A stretch of 64,000 nucleotides of DNA from Pontibacillus sp. HMF3514 (GTDB taxonomy: Bacteria > Bacillota > Bacilli > Bacillales > BH030062). Both the position numbers and the translations under genes were made by a program. Shown in pieces: positions 16,731 to 25,625 of this stretch. The stretch spans positions 1,240,001 through 1,304,000 of the forward strand of contig NZ_CP047393.1 in the NCBI RefSeq assembly GCF_009858175.1, in the 5' to 3' direction. Position 1 is the stretch's first letter; each line of letters starts with the position of its first letter. The notes below the pieces were generated by a model. The model was not told where the DNA came from, ran no database searches, and was given only the letters and a program-made list of their open reading frames with translations.

Positions 16731-16850
16731 AGGCTGGCGAATATGCGGGAGCGCCTGAATATGAGTGAGTTTCGCTTGAAAATCGAGTGCTATCGCCTGC
16801 ACATGGCTTAGGATCGCCCGAACTTGGGGTTCGACCGCCTGAATCATAAA
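16731..16850. repeat. 21-bp periodic imperfect tandem repeat
   Basis: At least four consecutive 21-bp units begin CGCCTGAA or close variants at 16752, 16773, 16794 and 16815, with a fifth starting at 16836 and a worn unit before the first. Only the first 6-8 bases of each unit are well kept. It fills the gap between the SEC-C stop and palindrome copy 8. Confidence 0.75.
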
Positions 16851-16911
16851 AAGTGCCTGACCCCCACTGCTTTAAAGCGGTGGGGGTCAGGCACTTTTTC
16901 AGGCACTTTTT
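16851..16911. repeat. GTGCCTGACCCC palindrome, copy 8
   Basis: A nearly perfect palindrome at 16851-16899 (AAGTGCCTGACCCCCACTGC and mirror, T5) with one extra AGGCACTTTTT tail unit. It separates the SEC-C gene from the PTS gene. Confidence 0.85.
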
Positions 16912-16939
16912 CATCATATCCCCCTAAACAAGCTCATAA

Positions 16940-16958
16940 ATTTGTATAGACAACCAGT
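16940..16958. promoter_or_regulatory. possible NagR (GntR-family) operator
   Basis: ATTTGTATAGACAACCAGT resembles the NagR/DasR operator type (TGGTATAGACCA-like) known before nag genes, including a Bacillus PTS gene. It lies 47 bases before the start of the GlcNAc-type PTS gene. No nagR gene is in the window. Confidence 0.5.
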
Positions 16959-17004
16959 ATAAGCTTTTGGGATAAATACCATTTGTGGAAAGGGGATACG
17001 TGTG

Positions 17005-18378
17005 ATGTTAGGGTTCTTACAAAGAATTGGGAAGGCGCTGATGCTTCCGATTGCGGTGCTTCCTGCGGCGGCGTTGTTACTTCGACTTGGACAACCGGAC
17101 TTATTGGACATACCTTTTATGGCGGCTGCTGGGGATGCGATTTTTGCAAATCTTGCTTTGTTGTTTGCGATTGGGGTAGCTGTTGGGTTATCAAAAGATG
17201 GTCATGGTGCAGCGGCCTTGGCTGGGGCTGTCGGTTATTTTGTGCTGACCAAAGGAGCTACAGCGATTAATGAGGATATTAAAATGGCTGTGCTTGGAGG
17301 TATTATTTCGGGTATTGTGGCTGGTCTTTTGTACAACCGCTATAGTGAGGTCAAACTGCCTGATTGGCTTGGATTTTTTGGAGGAAAAAGGTTTGTACCG
17401 ATTATCACGTCTCTAGCCATGCTTATTTTAGCTGGCGTGTTTGGCTATGTATGGCCACCGATTCAGGAAGGAATTAATAATGTTGGTCAATGGATAGTTG
17501 ATGCCGGTGCAGCTGGGGTTGGGGTGTTTGGTTTCTTAAATCGCCTCCTGATTCCAGTGGGATTACACCATGTGTTGAATACGCTTGTGTGGTTCGAGTT
17601 TGGTGAGTTTACCAATTCAGCAGGGGAAATGGTAAAAGGGGACTTATCCCGTTTCTTCGCTGGAGATCAGAGTGCAGGGATCTTTATGGCTGGGTTCTTC
17701 CCAATCATGATGTTTGGTCTACCTGCTGCAGCTCTTGCCATGATTGCGGCTGCTAAAAAACATCGTAGAAAAGCGGTATCTGGTGCGCTGATTGGTGTGG
17801 CTTTTACGTCCTTTTTAACAGGGATTACTGAGCCAGTTGAGTTCTTGTTCATGTTCCTATCTCCACTACTGTATGTGGTGCATGCTCTATTAACAGGGAT
17901 ATCTATGTCTCTAGCTACAGTTCTCGATATTCATCATGGATTCGGTTTCTCGGCGGGTGCCATTGACTACGTATTGAACTTTGGAATTGCTCAAAAACCA
18001 ATCGAGTTGTTGATGTTAGGACTCGTTTATGGAGGGCTCTACTTTGTGATTTTCTATTTCCTCATTGTCAAATTGGACCTGAAAACACCAGGGCGTGAAG
18101 AGGAAGTGGAAGGGGAGTTTACAGAAAGTTATTCGGGTAGCGATTATGAGCAAAAGGCGAATCATTACCTAAGCGCTTTAGGTGGTAAGGAGAATATTGC
18201 TGTCCTAGATAACTGTGTGACGCGCCTGCGCCTGCAAATGGTGGATATGGCGAAGGTTGATGAAGTCGGATTGAAAAATGCCGGTGCCAAAGGGGTCTTT
18301 AAACTGAATAGTAAGGATCTGCAAGTGGTTGTAGGGACTGATGTTGAGCACCTTGCAAATGCGATGAAACGAAAATAA
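17005..18378 (+). CDS. nagP: PTS N-acetylglucosamine-type EIICB component
   Basis: A 457-residue phosphotransferase permease that imports and phosphorylates its sugar. The IIC domain (about 1-365) starts MLGFLQRIGKALMLPIAVLP and includes LIPVGLHHVLNTLVWF and GITEPVEFLFMF. The C-terminal IIB domain (about 385-457) has the phospho-cysteine in LDNCVTRLRLQ. There is no IIA domain, as in Bacillus NagP, so IIA must come from elsewhere. Starts GTG 17002 and ATG 17005 are adjacent; AAAGGGG favours either. GlcNAc specificity rests on overall likeness and on the NagR-like site. Confidence 0.85.
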   Translation: MLGFLQRIGKALMLPIAVLPAAALLLRLGQPDLLDIPFMAAAGDAIFANLALLFAIGVAVGLSKDGHGAAALAGAVGYFVLTKGATAINEDIKMAVLGGIISGIVAGLLYNRYSEVKLPDWLGFFGGKRFVPIITSLAMLILAGVFGYVWPPIQEGINNVGQWIVDAGAAGVGVFGFLNRLLIPVGLHHVLNTLVWFEFGEFTNSAGEMVKGDLSRFFAGDQSAGIFMAGFFPIMMFGLPAAALAMIAAAKKHRRKAVSGALIGVAFTSFLTGITEPVEFLFMFLSPLLYVVHALLTGISMSLATVLDIHHGFGFSAGAIDYVLNFGIAQKPIELLMLGLVYGGLYFVIFYFLIVKLDLKTPGREEEVEGEFTESYSGSDYEQKANHYLSALGGKENIAVLDNCVTRLRLQMVDMAKVDEVGLKNAGAKGVFKLNSKDLQVVVGTDVEHLANAMKRK

Positions 18379-18383
18379 AAAAA

Positions 18384-18432
18384 CAGTGCCTGACCCCCAA
18401 TGCTTTAAAGCGGTGGGGGTCAGGCACTTTTA
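18384..18432. repeat. GTGCCTGACCCC palindrome, copy 9
   Basis: An intact core lies between the convergent nagP-like gene and ilvE, with the stop codons 6 bases to the left and touching its right end. It is placed as a shared bidirectional terminator. Confidence 0.85.
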
Positions 18433-19524
18433 ATGTTCTACAACGCTTGATTCGTTAACTTTTGTAATCCAGCCGAATGGGTCTTCTACTGTTCCGTATT
18501 GGATGCCGGTTACGTTATCATATAGTGCTTTTGCAACTTCTCCGGTTTGGCCTTCGTTGATGACCATATGCTGATCTCCCCATGACAGCTGGCCGATAGG
18601 GGACACAACGGCAGCGGTTCCGGTTCCGAATGCTTCTTCTAACTGGCCATCCTGATGCGCTTGATAGATTTCCTGCATGGAAACTTTTCGTTCTGAAATA
18701 GGATAGTTCCAATGTTTTAAGAGTCGGATTGCTGTACTTCTTGTTACACCTTCTAAAATGCTTCCGTTCAGTTCAGGTGTTACGATCTCACCATTGATTT
18801 TGAAAAAGACGTTCATGCTGCCCACTTCTTCAATATACTCCTTTTCAACACCGTCTAGCCAAAGAACCTGGGCGTATCCGTTCTTATTGGCTTCTTCCTG
18901 CGCTTTAAGGCTGGATGCGTAGTTACCGCCTGTTTTGGCTTCACCCGTTCCTCCGGTTACCGCTCGAACGTATTTGTTTTCCACAGCAATTTTTACTGGG
19001 TTAATGCCTTCTTTATAGTACGCGCCAACAGGTGATAGGATCACGATAAATTTGTAGTTGTGTGAAGGCGCTACGCCAAGGAAAGGCTCTGTTGAAATAA
19101 TAAATGGTCGAATATAAAGAGAAGTACCTTCCGCTTTAGGGATCCAATCTTTCTCTAGAGCTACAAGTTCCTTCATGGCGTCTAACGCAAATTCTTCATC
19201 GATCTTAGGGATACACATTCGTTCGTTCGAGTTATTTATACGTTGTAAGTTAATGTCTGGTCGGAATAATTGAGCTTCTCCTTCTGGGGAGAGGTATGCT
19301 TTTAATCCTTCAAATACAGATTGGCCATAGTGGAAGACCATGGCTGAGGGATCAATACTAATATTTTGATATGGTATAATTCGCGCATCATGCCATCCTT
19401 TGTCTGGTGTGTAATCCATGATAAACATGTGATCCGTGAATTCTTTACCGAATTGTAATTGATCTGGTGCAGGTTTTTCTTTATAGGTGGAAGTGAGTTC
19501 TTTACGAATTCTACGATCTACCAT
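18430..19524 (-). CDS. ilvE: branched-chain amino acid aminotransferase
   Basis: A PLP enzyme (class IV aminotransferase) that makes or degrades Leu, Ile and Val; 364 residues, the long bacterial form like Bacillus YbgE/YwaA. The PLP lysine is K197 in GEAKTGGNY. Other family blocks are MVFHYGQSVFEGLKAY (62-77) and EAFGTGTAAVVSPIG. The ribosome site AAAAGGGGCTG precedes ATG. It stands alone. I saw no T-box or CodY-like site that I would defend. Its last codons run into the right end of palindrome copy 9. Confidence 0.93.
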   Translation of the reverse strand: MVDRRIRKELTSTYKEKPAPDQLQFGKEFTDHMFIMDYTPDKGWHDARIIPYQNISIDPSAMVFHYGQSVFEGLKAYLSPEGEAQLFRPDINLQRINNSNERMCIPKIDEEFALDAMKELVALEKDWIPKAEGTSLYIRPFIISTEPFLGVAPSHNYKFIVILSPVGAYYKEGINPVKIAVENKYVRAVTGGTGEAKTGGNYASSLKAQEEANKNGYAQVLWLDGVEKEYIEEVGSMNVFFKINGEIVTPELNGSILEGVTRSTAIRLLKHWNYPISERKVSMQEIYQAHQDGQLEEAFGTGTAAVVSPIGQLSWGDQHMVINEGQTGEVAKALYDNVTGIQYGTVEDPFGWITKVNESSVVEH

Positions 19525-19613
19525 ATCTTCAGCCCCTTTTTGTGGAAAATTTTAATAGCCATGATAAAGGATTCTGAAAATTTACGCAATAGGTATTTTG
19601 GGAAAAGTGTATA

Positions 19614-19627
19614 TGAAAACGTTTTTA
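19614..19627. promoter_or_regulatory. near-consensus cre site upstream of cstA
   Basis: TGAAAACGTTTTTA matches the cre consensus at 13 of 14 positions and is highly palindromic. It lies 97 bases before the cstA-like start; cstA is a known CcpA target in Bacillus. Confidence 0.5.
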
Positions 19628-19723
19628 TTAAAATTTTCTAAACTTTCTATTAAAAACAGCTTGTAATTTTTTTCTTAGCGATTTAGAATTCTCCTTAATA
19701 TCTTTTTGAAGGGAGGCTCGGCG

Positions 19724-21166
19724 ATGGTTACGTTTTTTGCATCCATCACAATGTTGTTATTAGGATTTTTAGTTTATGGAAAGGTGGTAGAACGAATTAT
19801 TGGGGTCGATGATCAGAGACAAACCCCAGCGTACACACAGCAAGACGGACTTGATTACATGCCAATGAGTTGGTGGAAAGGGAGTCTGATCCAGCTGTTG
19901 AACATCGCTGGGCTCGGACCGATTTTCGGAGCATTAATGGGAGCTTTATATGGACCTGTTGCATTTATCTGGATCGTAATCGGTACTATTTTTGGAGGGG
20001 CAGTTCACGATTACTTTGCAGGCATGATGTCCCTTCGACATAACGGAGAACAATATCCTTCTCTTGTAGGAAAATACTTAGGAAAAAGTGCACAAGCAAT
20101 TATTAATATTGTTTCAATTGTCCTCATGATTCTTGTTGCAGCGGCGTTCACAGCAGGGCCTGCACAGCTGATGAGTGAGGTGACGCCACTAGGCTTTACA
20201 ACAAGTATTGTCATTGTTTTTGCTTACTTAGCGATTGCGGCTGTATTGCCAATCAACAAAATCATAGGAAAAATTTATCCGGTCTTTGGTGCCATCTTAA
20301 TTTTTATGGCGGTATCCATCGGTGTGGGAATGTTCTTTTTCGGTAATCCAATCCCGAATCTAACGATGAGCAACTTGCATCCGGACAGCATGCCAGTGTG
20401 GCCATTAATGATGGTGACGATTTCCTGCGGAGCGATCTCAGGGTTCCATTGTACGCAATCCCCAATCTTGGCTCGTACGCTTAAAAAGGAAAGTGAAGGT
20501 CGAAAAGTCTTTTACGGTGCTATGGTTGCTGAAGGTGTCATTGCATTGATCTGGGCAGCTGCAGGTATGACGTTTTACGGAAGTACAGGTGGCATCCAGG
20601 AAGCAATCACTGCCGGAGGACCAGCGGCTGTCGTGAACGAAATCTCAAAATCTACGCTTGGCTCTTTTGGTGGCATGCTTGCGATTCTTGGTGTAATTAT
20701 TCTACCAATCACAACAGGCGATACAGCGCTACGTTCTTCTCGTATGATGCTTGCGGACTTGGTAGGACAAGTAACGAAAAAAGATCTACAAGGCAAAGGC
20801 GCTTTGTTAGGATTAATGGCCGTCGTAGCTGTACCAGCATTCTTACTTACGCAAATGGACTATAGCTTCTTATGGCGTTATGTGGGCTGGACGAACCAGG
20901 TTGTAGCAACCGTGATGCTATGGACAGGCGCGATGTACTTGGTGAAGCAACGCAAATTCCATTGGATTTGTAGTGTACCAGCGCTATTTATGACAGGAGC
21001 AATAAGTGTGTATATCTTCTACGCACCAGAAGGGTTAGGCATGGCATACTCGACATCCATGAAGCTTGGAGCGATCGTTTGGACGATCGTTGCGTTGAGA
21101 TTCTTCTGGATGTTGTATGGTCATAAGGTTCGAGCGCTATTCCGTAAACCACAGGCGAATGTGTAG
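19724..21166 (+). CDS. cstA: carbon starvation protein, CstA family transporter
   Basis: A 480-residue polytopic carrier of the CstA/BtsT family (peptide or pyruvate uptake under carbon limitation). Characteristic stretches are FGALMGALYGPVAFIWI, GTIFGGAVHDYFAGMMSLRH (about 85-105) and SGFHCTQSPILARTL (about 240-254). It is shorter than E. coli CstA (about 700), and lacks the long C-terminal part. The ATG at 19724 has AAGGGAGG upstream, while the TTG at 19706 has none. A cre-like site lies upstream and a strong terminator downstream. Confidence 0.88.
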   Translation: MVTFFASITMLLLGFLVYGKVVERIIGVDDQRQTPAYTQQDGLDYMPMSWWKGSLIQLLNIAGLGPIFGALMGALYGPVAFIWIVIGTIFGGAVHDYFAGMMSLRHNGEQYPSLVGKYLGKSAQAIINIVSIVLMILVAAAFTAGPAQLMSEVTPLGFTTSIVIVFAYLAIAAVLPINKIIGKIYPVFGAILIFMAVSIGVGMFFFGNPIPNLTMSNLHPDSMPVWPLMMVTISCGAISGFHCTQSPILARTLKKESEGRKVFYGAMVAEGVIALIWAAAGMTFYGSTGGIQEAITAGGPAAVVNEISKSTLGSFGGMLAILGVIILPITTGDTALRSSRMMLADLVGQVTKKDLQGKGALLGLMAVVAVPAFLLTQMDYSFLWRYVGWTNQVVATVMLWTGAMYLVKQRKFHWICSVPALFMTGAISVYIFYAPEGLGMAYSTSMKLGAIVWTIVALRFFWMLYGHKVRALFRKPQANV

Positions 21167-21209
21167 AGAGGAAAATTATTTTGATGTGCATCTCATATAA
21201 ATGATTTTA

Positions 21210-21253
21210 AAAATGGCGTGCAATCTGACTACAGGATTGACACGCCATTTTTA
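21210..21253. terminator. bidirectional terminator between cstA and hydrolase
   Basis: A long stem, AAAATGGCGTGCAATC with the near mirror GATTGACACGCCATTTTT, has A and T runs on both sides. It serves the convergent genes. Confidence 0.85.
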
Positions 21254-21304
21254 ATAGATTTTTGACAGCCATAAATTTAAAATGTCTTATTAAGTAGTAA
21301 AACC

Positions 21305-22249
21305 TTATTTAAAAAAACAATGAACTTGTTTTGTAAACTCACTTGTTTCTTCAATTAAAGGAAAATGAGCCGATTGATTAAACCAAACAAATTTTTTAAA
21401 AGGTGCATTTATCTCACTTAAGTATTCTTTTGCAAGATTTGACGGTGTATTAAAATCGTATTTTCCTGCAAAAAATGCTATAGGAATCTTTACCTCTGTA
21501 ATCTCATCTCTTAGTTTGGTATTAAATAATTCCTCATACGTATTCATAAATGAATAACCAGTTCCTTTTTTCCACTTATCAATGTCATCTTTAGTGTATT
21601 CATTGCCTTTATTCATCCCATCAATTATGAGGGGAATTAAATCAAAGCCTCTAGTTGCTCCACCAAAAACTTGTAGCCAATTTCGTTGAATCGCTATATC
21701 ATTTAATGGGTTTTGATAAGGTGGCTCTCCAATTTGAGTAAGTTCTTTAAGGGCTTCATCATTATTCTGTCTCTTTGCACTATTTAATACATAATGATAG
21801 CCTTCTTTTTCCATGTCCCACCAGTTCGTTACCTGTCCTACCCCTATAAATCTTTCAACTAATTCAGGATATTCTTTGATAACATTCATACCTAATAAAC
21901 TTCCCCAAGAGTGACCGATAAGATATACTTTCTTCTTTTTGAAAGTATCCAGAAGAAATTGAATCACTACCCTTGTATCCTCGACAAATTGATTCATATT
22001 CATAGTATCTTGATCTAAGTCTGGTGAAAATGAAAGTCCCGATCCCCTTTGATCCCAATTAACAACTATATAATGCTCCTCAAGTTTCTTTATATAAGGG
22101 GATATGAATCCAATTTGAGCAGTACCAGGTCCTCCATGTAAAAATAAGATAATGGGATTATCATCATTTTCTCCGCGAATCAGGAGCCATTGATCAACAT
22201 CATTGACCAATATTTTGAATGGTTCTCCTGTCCTAGAATTTGTTTTCAT
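21305..22249 (-). CDS. alpha/beta hydrolase, proline-iminopeptidase-like
   Basis: A cytoplasmic serine hydrolase of 314 residues. The oxyanion motif is LFLHGGPG (35-42), the nucleophile Ser is in GHSWGS (about 113-118), Asp in GKYDFNTP (about 263) and His in SAHFP (about 295). The HGGPG motif and the large insert between core strands resemble the S33 prolyl aminopeptidase branch. The peptide or ester substrate is not certain. The ribosome site GGGGTGG is 8 bases before ATG. No operon partner. Confidence 0.8.
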   Translation of the reverse strand: MKTNSRTGEPFKILVNDVDQWLLIRGENDDNPIILFLHGGPGTAQIGFISPYIKKLEEHYIVVNWDQRGSGLSFSPDLDQDTMNMNQFVEDTRVVIQFLLDTFKKKKVYLIGHSWGSLLGMNVIKEYPELVERFIGVGQVTNWWDMEKEGYHYVLNSAKRQNNDEALKELTQIGEPPYQNPLNDIAIQRNWLQVFGGATRGFDLIPLIIDGMNKGNEYTKDDIDKWKKGTGYSFMNTYEELFNTKLRDEITEVKIPIAFFAGKYDFNTPSNLAKEYLSEINAPFKKFVWFNQSAHFPLIEETSEFTKQVHCFFK

Positions 22250-22463
22250 AAATATTCCACCCCTGTGCTTTTATTAAAAAGAATGAATTTATGATTACTT
22301 CTTCTTTCTAACTATAAAACTCCTCCCAAAATTTATTTATTTCACCATAAAGATCTAAAACTCTTTTATTAGACATTAAACCAGGCAGAGGAACATAAAA
22401 GATAGTGTGAAAAAGTTACAGGTTAATCTATAATAAATAGAAAACATGGGTAGGTGATTTTAT

Positions 22464-22670
22464 ATGAAGAGTTCAATGCAAGTTTTAGAATGCCCGAAGT
22501 GTGGAGGTACTGACCTAGGAAAAGGAAAGCATGGAGGATATGCGGTTATGACTCCGGTGGATAAAAAGTTTAGTTTGGGTTCGGATGTAGAATATATCAT
22601 TTGTACGGGTTGTGGATTCATAATTGAAAGCTATGTGACGAAGCCAGAGAAGTTTAAGGGAACACGTTAA
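22464..22670 (+). CDS. small zinc-ribbon protein
   Basis: A 68-residue protein with CPKCGG (9-14) and CTGCGF (47-52), a single zinc ribbon. The middle (KHGGYAVMTPVDKK) is polar. Ribosome site GGTAGGTGA. It is monocistronic. No specific function can be given. Confidence 0.65.
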   Translation: MKSSMQVLECPKCGGTDLGKGKHGGYAVMTPVDKKFSLGSDVEYIICTGCGFIIESYVTKPEKFKGTR

Positions 22671-22761
22671 ATTTCAAGTTTGCCTTTATGCTACATAAAA
22701 TAGTTTAATAGACTTGTTCGAAGTAAATGGTGAATGATTTGAGCAAGTAATTATAAAAACA

Positions 22762-22792
22762 AGGCTTAGAGATCATGATTTTCTCTAAGCCT
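22762..22792. terminator. bidirectional hairpin terminator
   Basis: The stem AGGCTTAGAGA/TCTCTAAGCCT with a 9-base loop lies between the zinc-ribbon gene and the convergent lipoprotein gene. A and T runs are weak. Confidence 0.6.
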
Positions 22793-22845
22793 ATTAAATA
22801 GTGATTTGTAATGCGAAATAGTGTTTGGAAACGCAGGGCGCCTTG

Positions 22846-24330
22846 TTAGTTATCTTTTTTCATGACAATGAGTTGCTCTGCATTTGGTGTGAACCCTTCA
22901 ATATGTTCATACAATTGTAGAGTAAATTCCTTTTTCTTTTCTGGATTGTCCATGGACGTTAGTACATAGGAATCCACGTCATGGTTATCCGTGTACTCAC
23001 TATAAGCAAAAGTGTTTCCTTGAGGAGCCCAGTTGATGTCTCCTTTTTTTAAAGGTTTGATGAGTTGATCGTTCTGATAAATACCTTCATCTCTCACGTA
23101 ACGATAGTTCCCATCTGCAGAGAAATAGAAGTAATGGGCGAGATTCTTGCCATCTAAATAAAGTTCCTTTGTTTCGCCTGTGTTTTTGTCATAGTAATAG
23201 GACTTGTTAAACGTTTTACTTTTGGCCACAAAGCCAATATGATCGCCGTAAGAATAAAATTTGATAGGCGTCTTGCCTCCGGTTAGAGCATTTTCGGGCA
23301 TTCCTGGAATCACGTCTTTATATCTATCTTGTTTTTGAGTGGATAAATCATGAACAACAAGGTCAAATTTTTCATCTTTCTTATTATCCCCAACAGCCAT
23401 TAGTAGAGTGTTTTGCTCAGGCATTACCCTTGCGCCACCTACAAAACCTCCTGGATTCACACGGTATTGAATTTGCTCATCATAATGTGGAGAGTCTTCA
23501 GAAATAAAGAAACCTCTCGGATCAACGATAAGTAGCTCTTCAGTTATCGGGTTCATCTTAATTCCCTCTGGATAAAAAACAGGTTCTTTGCCTGGCTTAT
23601 ATAAATACGTTAGTTTTGGATAATTTGCGTCACATTCGCAATACTCTGTGTTCTGGTAAAGAACGAATGTACTGTCTGCTAGCGGTTCAGCTTTATAATA
23701 ATAGGTCTGAAATGATGATAGCTTTTGCTCCTTACTTACATCTAGTGAATAGGCATATATTTGGTTTGGCTTTGTTAGTATCATTCTAAATCGATTATGT
23801 TTCTCAAGATGTTTGCCAGATTCCGTAATCGCCCCATCTATATCTATGTGCACTTCTCTAATATATCGATCTTTTATAGGTATGGACGGGACAGTTACGG
23901 AGAGGTTTTGTGAACCTTGCCATTCAAAGGTCGCTTTAACAGGTAAACCTTCTGAAATCTGTTTTTCAACACTATCCATTTTCATAGGAACATCAAAATG
24001 AATATTGAATTGATGAGATTTTTCAGAAGAAAGCACAAGATTCCTTGCTTCTCGATTGGTTCCATCTTGAAGCTTGAAGGTTGTGATCGTTTCCTTCAGT
24101 ACTGGATATTGCTTTTCAGGTTCTTCTTTATTTTTATTGGATGGACTCTTTGTCGTATCCAGATCTTTCTCAGAAGTGTCGTCGTTATCACTTGGTGATT
24201 TTAACTCGTCTTCCTTCGTATCTTGTTCTTCCTCTAGCTTTGATGGAGCGGGATCCTTTGCTACTTCTTCTTTACACCCGACCAACATAAACAAAAGAAT
24301 GAATAGAGAAATAGTGCATAACCTTTTCAT
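22846..24330 (-). CDS. lipoprotein with beta-propeller-like C-terminal part
   Basis: A 494-residue membrane-anchored exported protein. The type II signal peptide ends in the lipobox LVGC with Cys19. An acidic low-complexity linker follows (25-75: EEEQDTKEDELKSPSDNDD). The rest is a predicted extracytoplasmic beta-rich region with repeating patterns such as DGNYRYVRDEG and GNTFAYSEYTD that resemble TolB/WD-type blades. A ribosome site AGGTGGG precedes ATG. I do not recognise a named family; the substrate or partner is unknown. Confidence 0.7.
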   Translation of the reverse strand: MKRLCTISLFILLFMLVGCKEEVAKDPAPSKLEEEQDTKEDELKSPSDNDDTSEKDLDTTKSPSNKNKEEPEKQYPVLKETITTFKLQDGTNREARNLVLSSEKSHQFNIHFDVPMKMDSVEKQISEGLPVKATFEWQGSQNLSVTVPSIPIKDRYIREVHIDIDGAITESGKHLEKHNRFRMILTKPNQIYAYSLDVSKEQKLSSFQTYYYKAEPLADSTFVLYQNTEYCECDANYPKLTYLYKPGKEPVFYPEGIKMNPITEELLIVDPRGFFISEDSPHYDEQIQYRVNPGGFVGGARVMPEQNTLLMAVGDNKKDEKFDLVVHDLSTQKQDRYKDVIPGMPENALTGGKTPIKFYSYGDHIGFVAKSKTFNKSYYYDKNTGETKELYLDGKNLAHYFYFSADGNYRYVRDEGIYQNDQLIKPLKKGDINWAPQGNTFAYSEYTDNHDVDSYVLTSMDNPEKKKEFTLQLYEHIEGFTPNAEQLIVMKKDN

Positions 24331-24405
24331 TGTAAACCCACCTAGTTTCTTCTTTTACTAGTATATTAACAAAATTTGGTTACTTGGTATATAGTGTAAA
24401 AAAAG

Positions 24406-24459
24406 TGGTGCCTGACTCCTGCCGCTTAAAAGCATTAGCGGAGTAGGGGTCAGGCACTT
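24406..24459. repeat. GTGCCTGACCCC palindrome, copy 10
   Basis: A long-loop subtype, GTGCCTGACTCCTGCCGC with GCGGAGTAGGGGTCAGGCAC. It lies immediately after the stop of the minus-strand gene at 24466 and forms that gene's terminator. Confidence 0.8.
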
Positions 24460-24465
24460 GGTCCT

Positions 24466-24921
24466 TTAGCTTTTATAACTTACATTAATTTTATAAAAAC
24501 CTTCCAATTCGGATACGAGCTTGTCTAGAATGTCATCACTGTATTCCTTTGTCCAATACTTATCCTTCTTTTCAATGACTTCACTTCTTAAATCCTCATA
24601 CTTGTCCTTTTCCTTCTTAAATTTCTTGTGCTTTTGCCTCCAGTACGCATAGAGAAGAGCAAGAGCGATGTAACCGGCCATGTTCACAGTATTGCTGAAA
24701 TGGTAGAATATCAGACTTAAAACATCTCCCGTGTAAGAGGACTGAACGCCGAACTGAAATAACCAAGCCATGAAGGCAACCGCCACGATAACAAAGATTG
24801 TCAAAATTCCTTGGTGAAGTGCCTCAGCATTTTTCTTTTTAATACTTCGCTCAACCAGCTGATCTAACATGATTCGATCATTCTCTTTAAAAACTTCTGC
24901 ATTCCATATGGGGACACTCAA
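24466..24921 (-). CDS. YpbF-like membrane protein (DUF2663)
   Basis: A 151-residue protein with two membrane segments (about 39-58 and 72-90) and a long charged C-terminal helix (KKFKKEKDKYEDLRSEVIEK) that is typical of DUF2663 (YpbF) proteins in Bacillus. The TTG at 24921 follows TAGGAGGG; the ATG at 24942 would read through that site. Function unknown in the family. The assignment rests on remembered pattern, so it is moderate. Confidence 0.6.
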   Translation of the reverse strand: MSVPIWNAEVFKENDRIMLDQLVERSIKKKNAEALHQGILTIFVIVAVAFMAWLFQFGVQSSYTGDVLSLIFYHFSNTVNMAGYIALALLYAYWRQKHKKFKKEKDKYEDLRSEVIEKKDKYWTKEYSDDILDKLVSELEGFYKINVSYKS

Positions 24922-24981
24922 TGTAAGCCCTCCTATGTACAACCCTTTTTTATTATATATACGAGATTGGCAGAAAAATAT

Positions 24982-25017
24982 AACTAGTGCCTTAACTAGT
25001 GCCTTAACTAGTGCCTG
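24982..25017. repeat. 12-bp tandem triplication of repeat edge
   Basis: AACTAGTGCCTT occurs at 24982, 24994 and, as AACTAGTGCCTG, at 25006, where it runs into palindrome copy 11. It looks like slippage at the palindrome boundary. Confidence 0.8.
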
Positions 25018-25062
25018 ACCCCCACTGCTTTAAAGTATTACCGGAGTGGGGGTCAGGCACCT
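25008..25062. repeat. GTGCCTGACCCC palindrome, copy 11
   Basis: A long-loop subtype (TTTAAAGTATTACC) with intact GTGCCTGACCCCCACT and AGTGGGGGTCAGGCAC arms, between two divergently transcribed genes. Confidence 0.85.
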
Positions 25063-25131
25063 GCATGTAGATGACAGGAAGCATAAATGATAAATTAAAG
25101 AGAAACAAACAAGAATGGGAGATCATTGATC

Positions 25132-25563
25132 ATGAAAAGAACGATATTACTCAGTATCCTATTGGTCACTTTCAGCATACTTGTCGCCTGTACTCCACAG
25201 ATTCAAGAAGCCAAAGGAACTTTTGAAAAGGAAGGGATCCAAGTAGACGCTGAAGCTACATATAATAAAACGAGCGGAAAGTATGATGTAGAGGCGAAGG
25301 TTACAAATAATACTAATCAACAATTAGAGCTCATCTATGATTGTGGTCGGATTATAAGGTATGAGGGGCAACCACAAAAGACTGAGTGTATTGATGTTTA
25401 TTCAGAAAGTCATGATCCAGGAGATGTTACGACGATAGAGAGATCTATACCTAAAAACGATTTCCTAAGTGAGGAAGATCCATTTCATATAAAAATCGTA
25501 TATGCCCTTGAAGCAGAAAATAAGAAAATAGAAATTGAAATTCCATTAAAAGCAGAGGAATAA
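25132..25563 (+). CDS. small lipoprotein
   Basis: A 143-residue exported lipoprotein. The signal peptide ends in ILVACTPQ with Cys at 20. The remainder is acidic and beta-rich (EAKVTNNTNQQLELIYDCGR), similar to BsuPI/FxLYD-type small extracellular domains of Bacillaceae, with a possible Cys pair (about 77 and 89). The ATG at 25132 follows GGGAGA. Monocistronic, ending at palindrome copy 12. Function unknown. Confidence 0.65.
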   Translation: MKRTILLSILLVTFSILVACTPQIQEAKGTFEKEGIQVDAEATYNKTSGKYDVEAKVTNNTNQQLELIYDCGRIIRYEGQPQKTECIDVYSESHDPGDVTTIERSIPKNDFLSEEDPFHIKIVYALEAENKKIEIEIPLKAEE

Positions 25564-25565
25564 TA

Positions 25566-25625
25566 AAAAAGTGCCTGACCCCCACTGCATTAAAGTATTA
25601 GCAGAGTGGGGGTCAGGCACTTTTA
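25566..25625. repeat. GTGCCTGACCCC palindrome, copy 12
   Basis: A long-loop subtype (ATTAAAGTATTAGCAG) flanked by A6 and T4, between the convergent lipoprotein and small membrane protein genes. It is the last copy in the window. Confidence 0.85.

Noticed and set aside
19525-19723. Possible T-box or leader attenuator before ilvE
   Set aside because: No T-box consensus and no hairpin with T-run on the minus strand.
3837-25625. The many GTGCCTGACCCC copies could suggest a CRISPR-like array
   Set aside because: Copies are 0.4-5 kb apart, lie between genes, are full palindromes and have no uniform spacers or cas genes.
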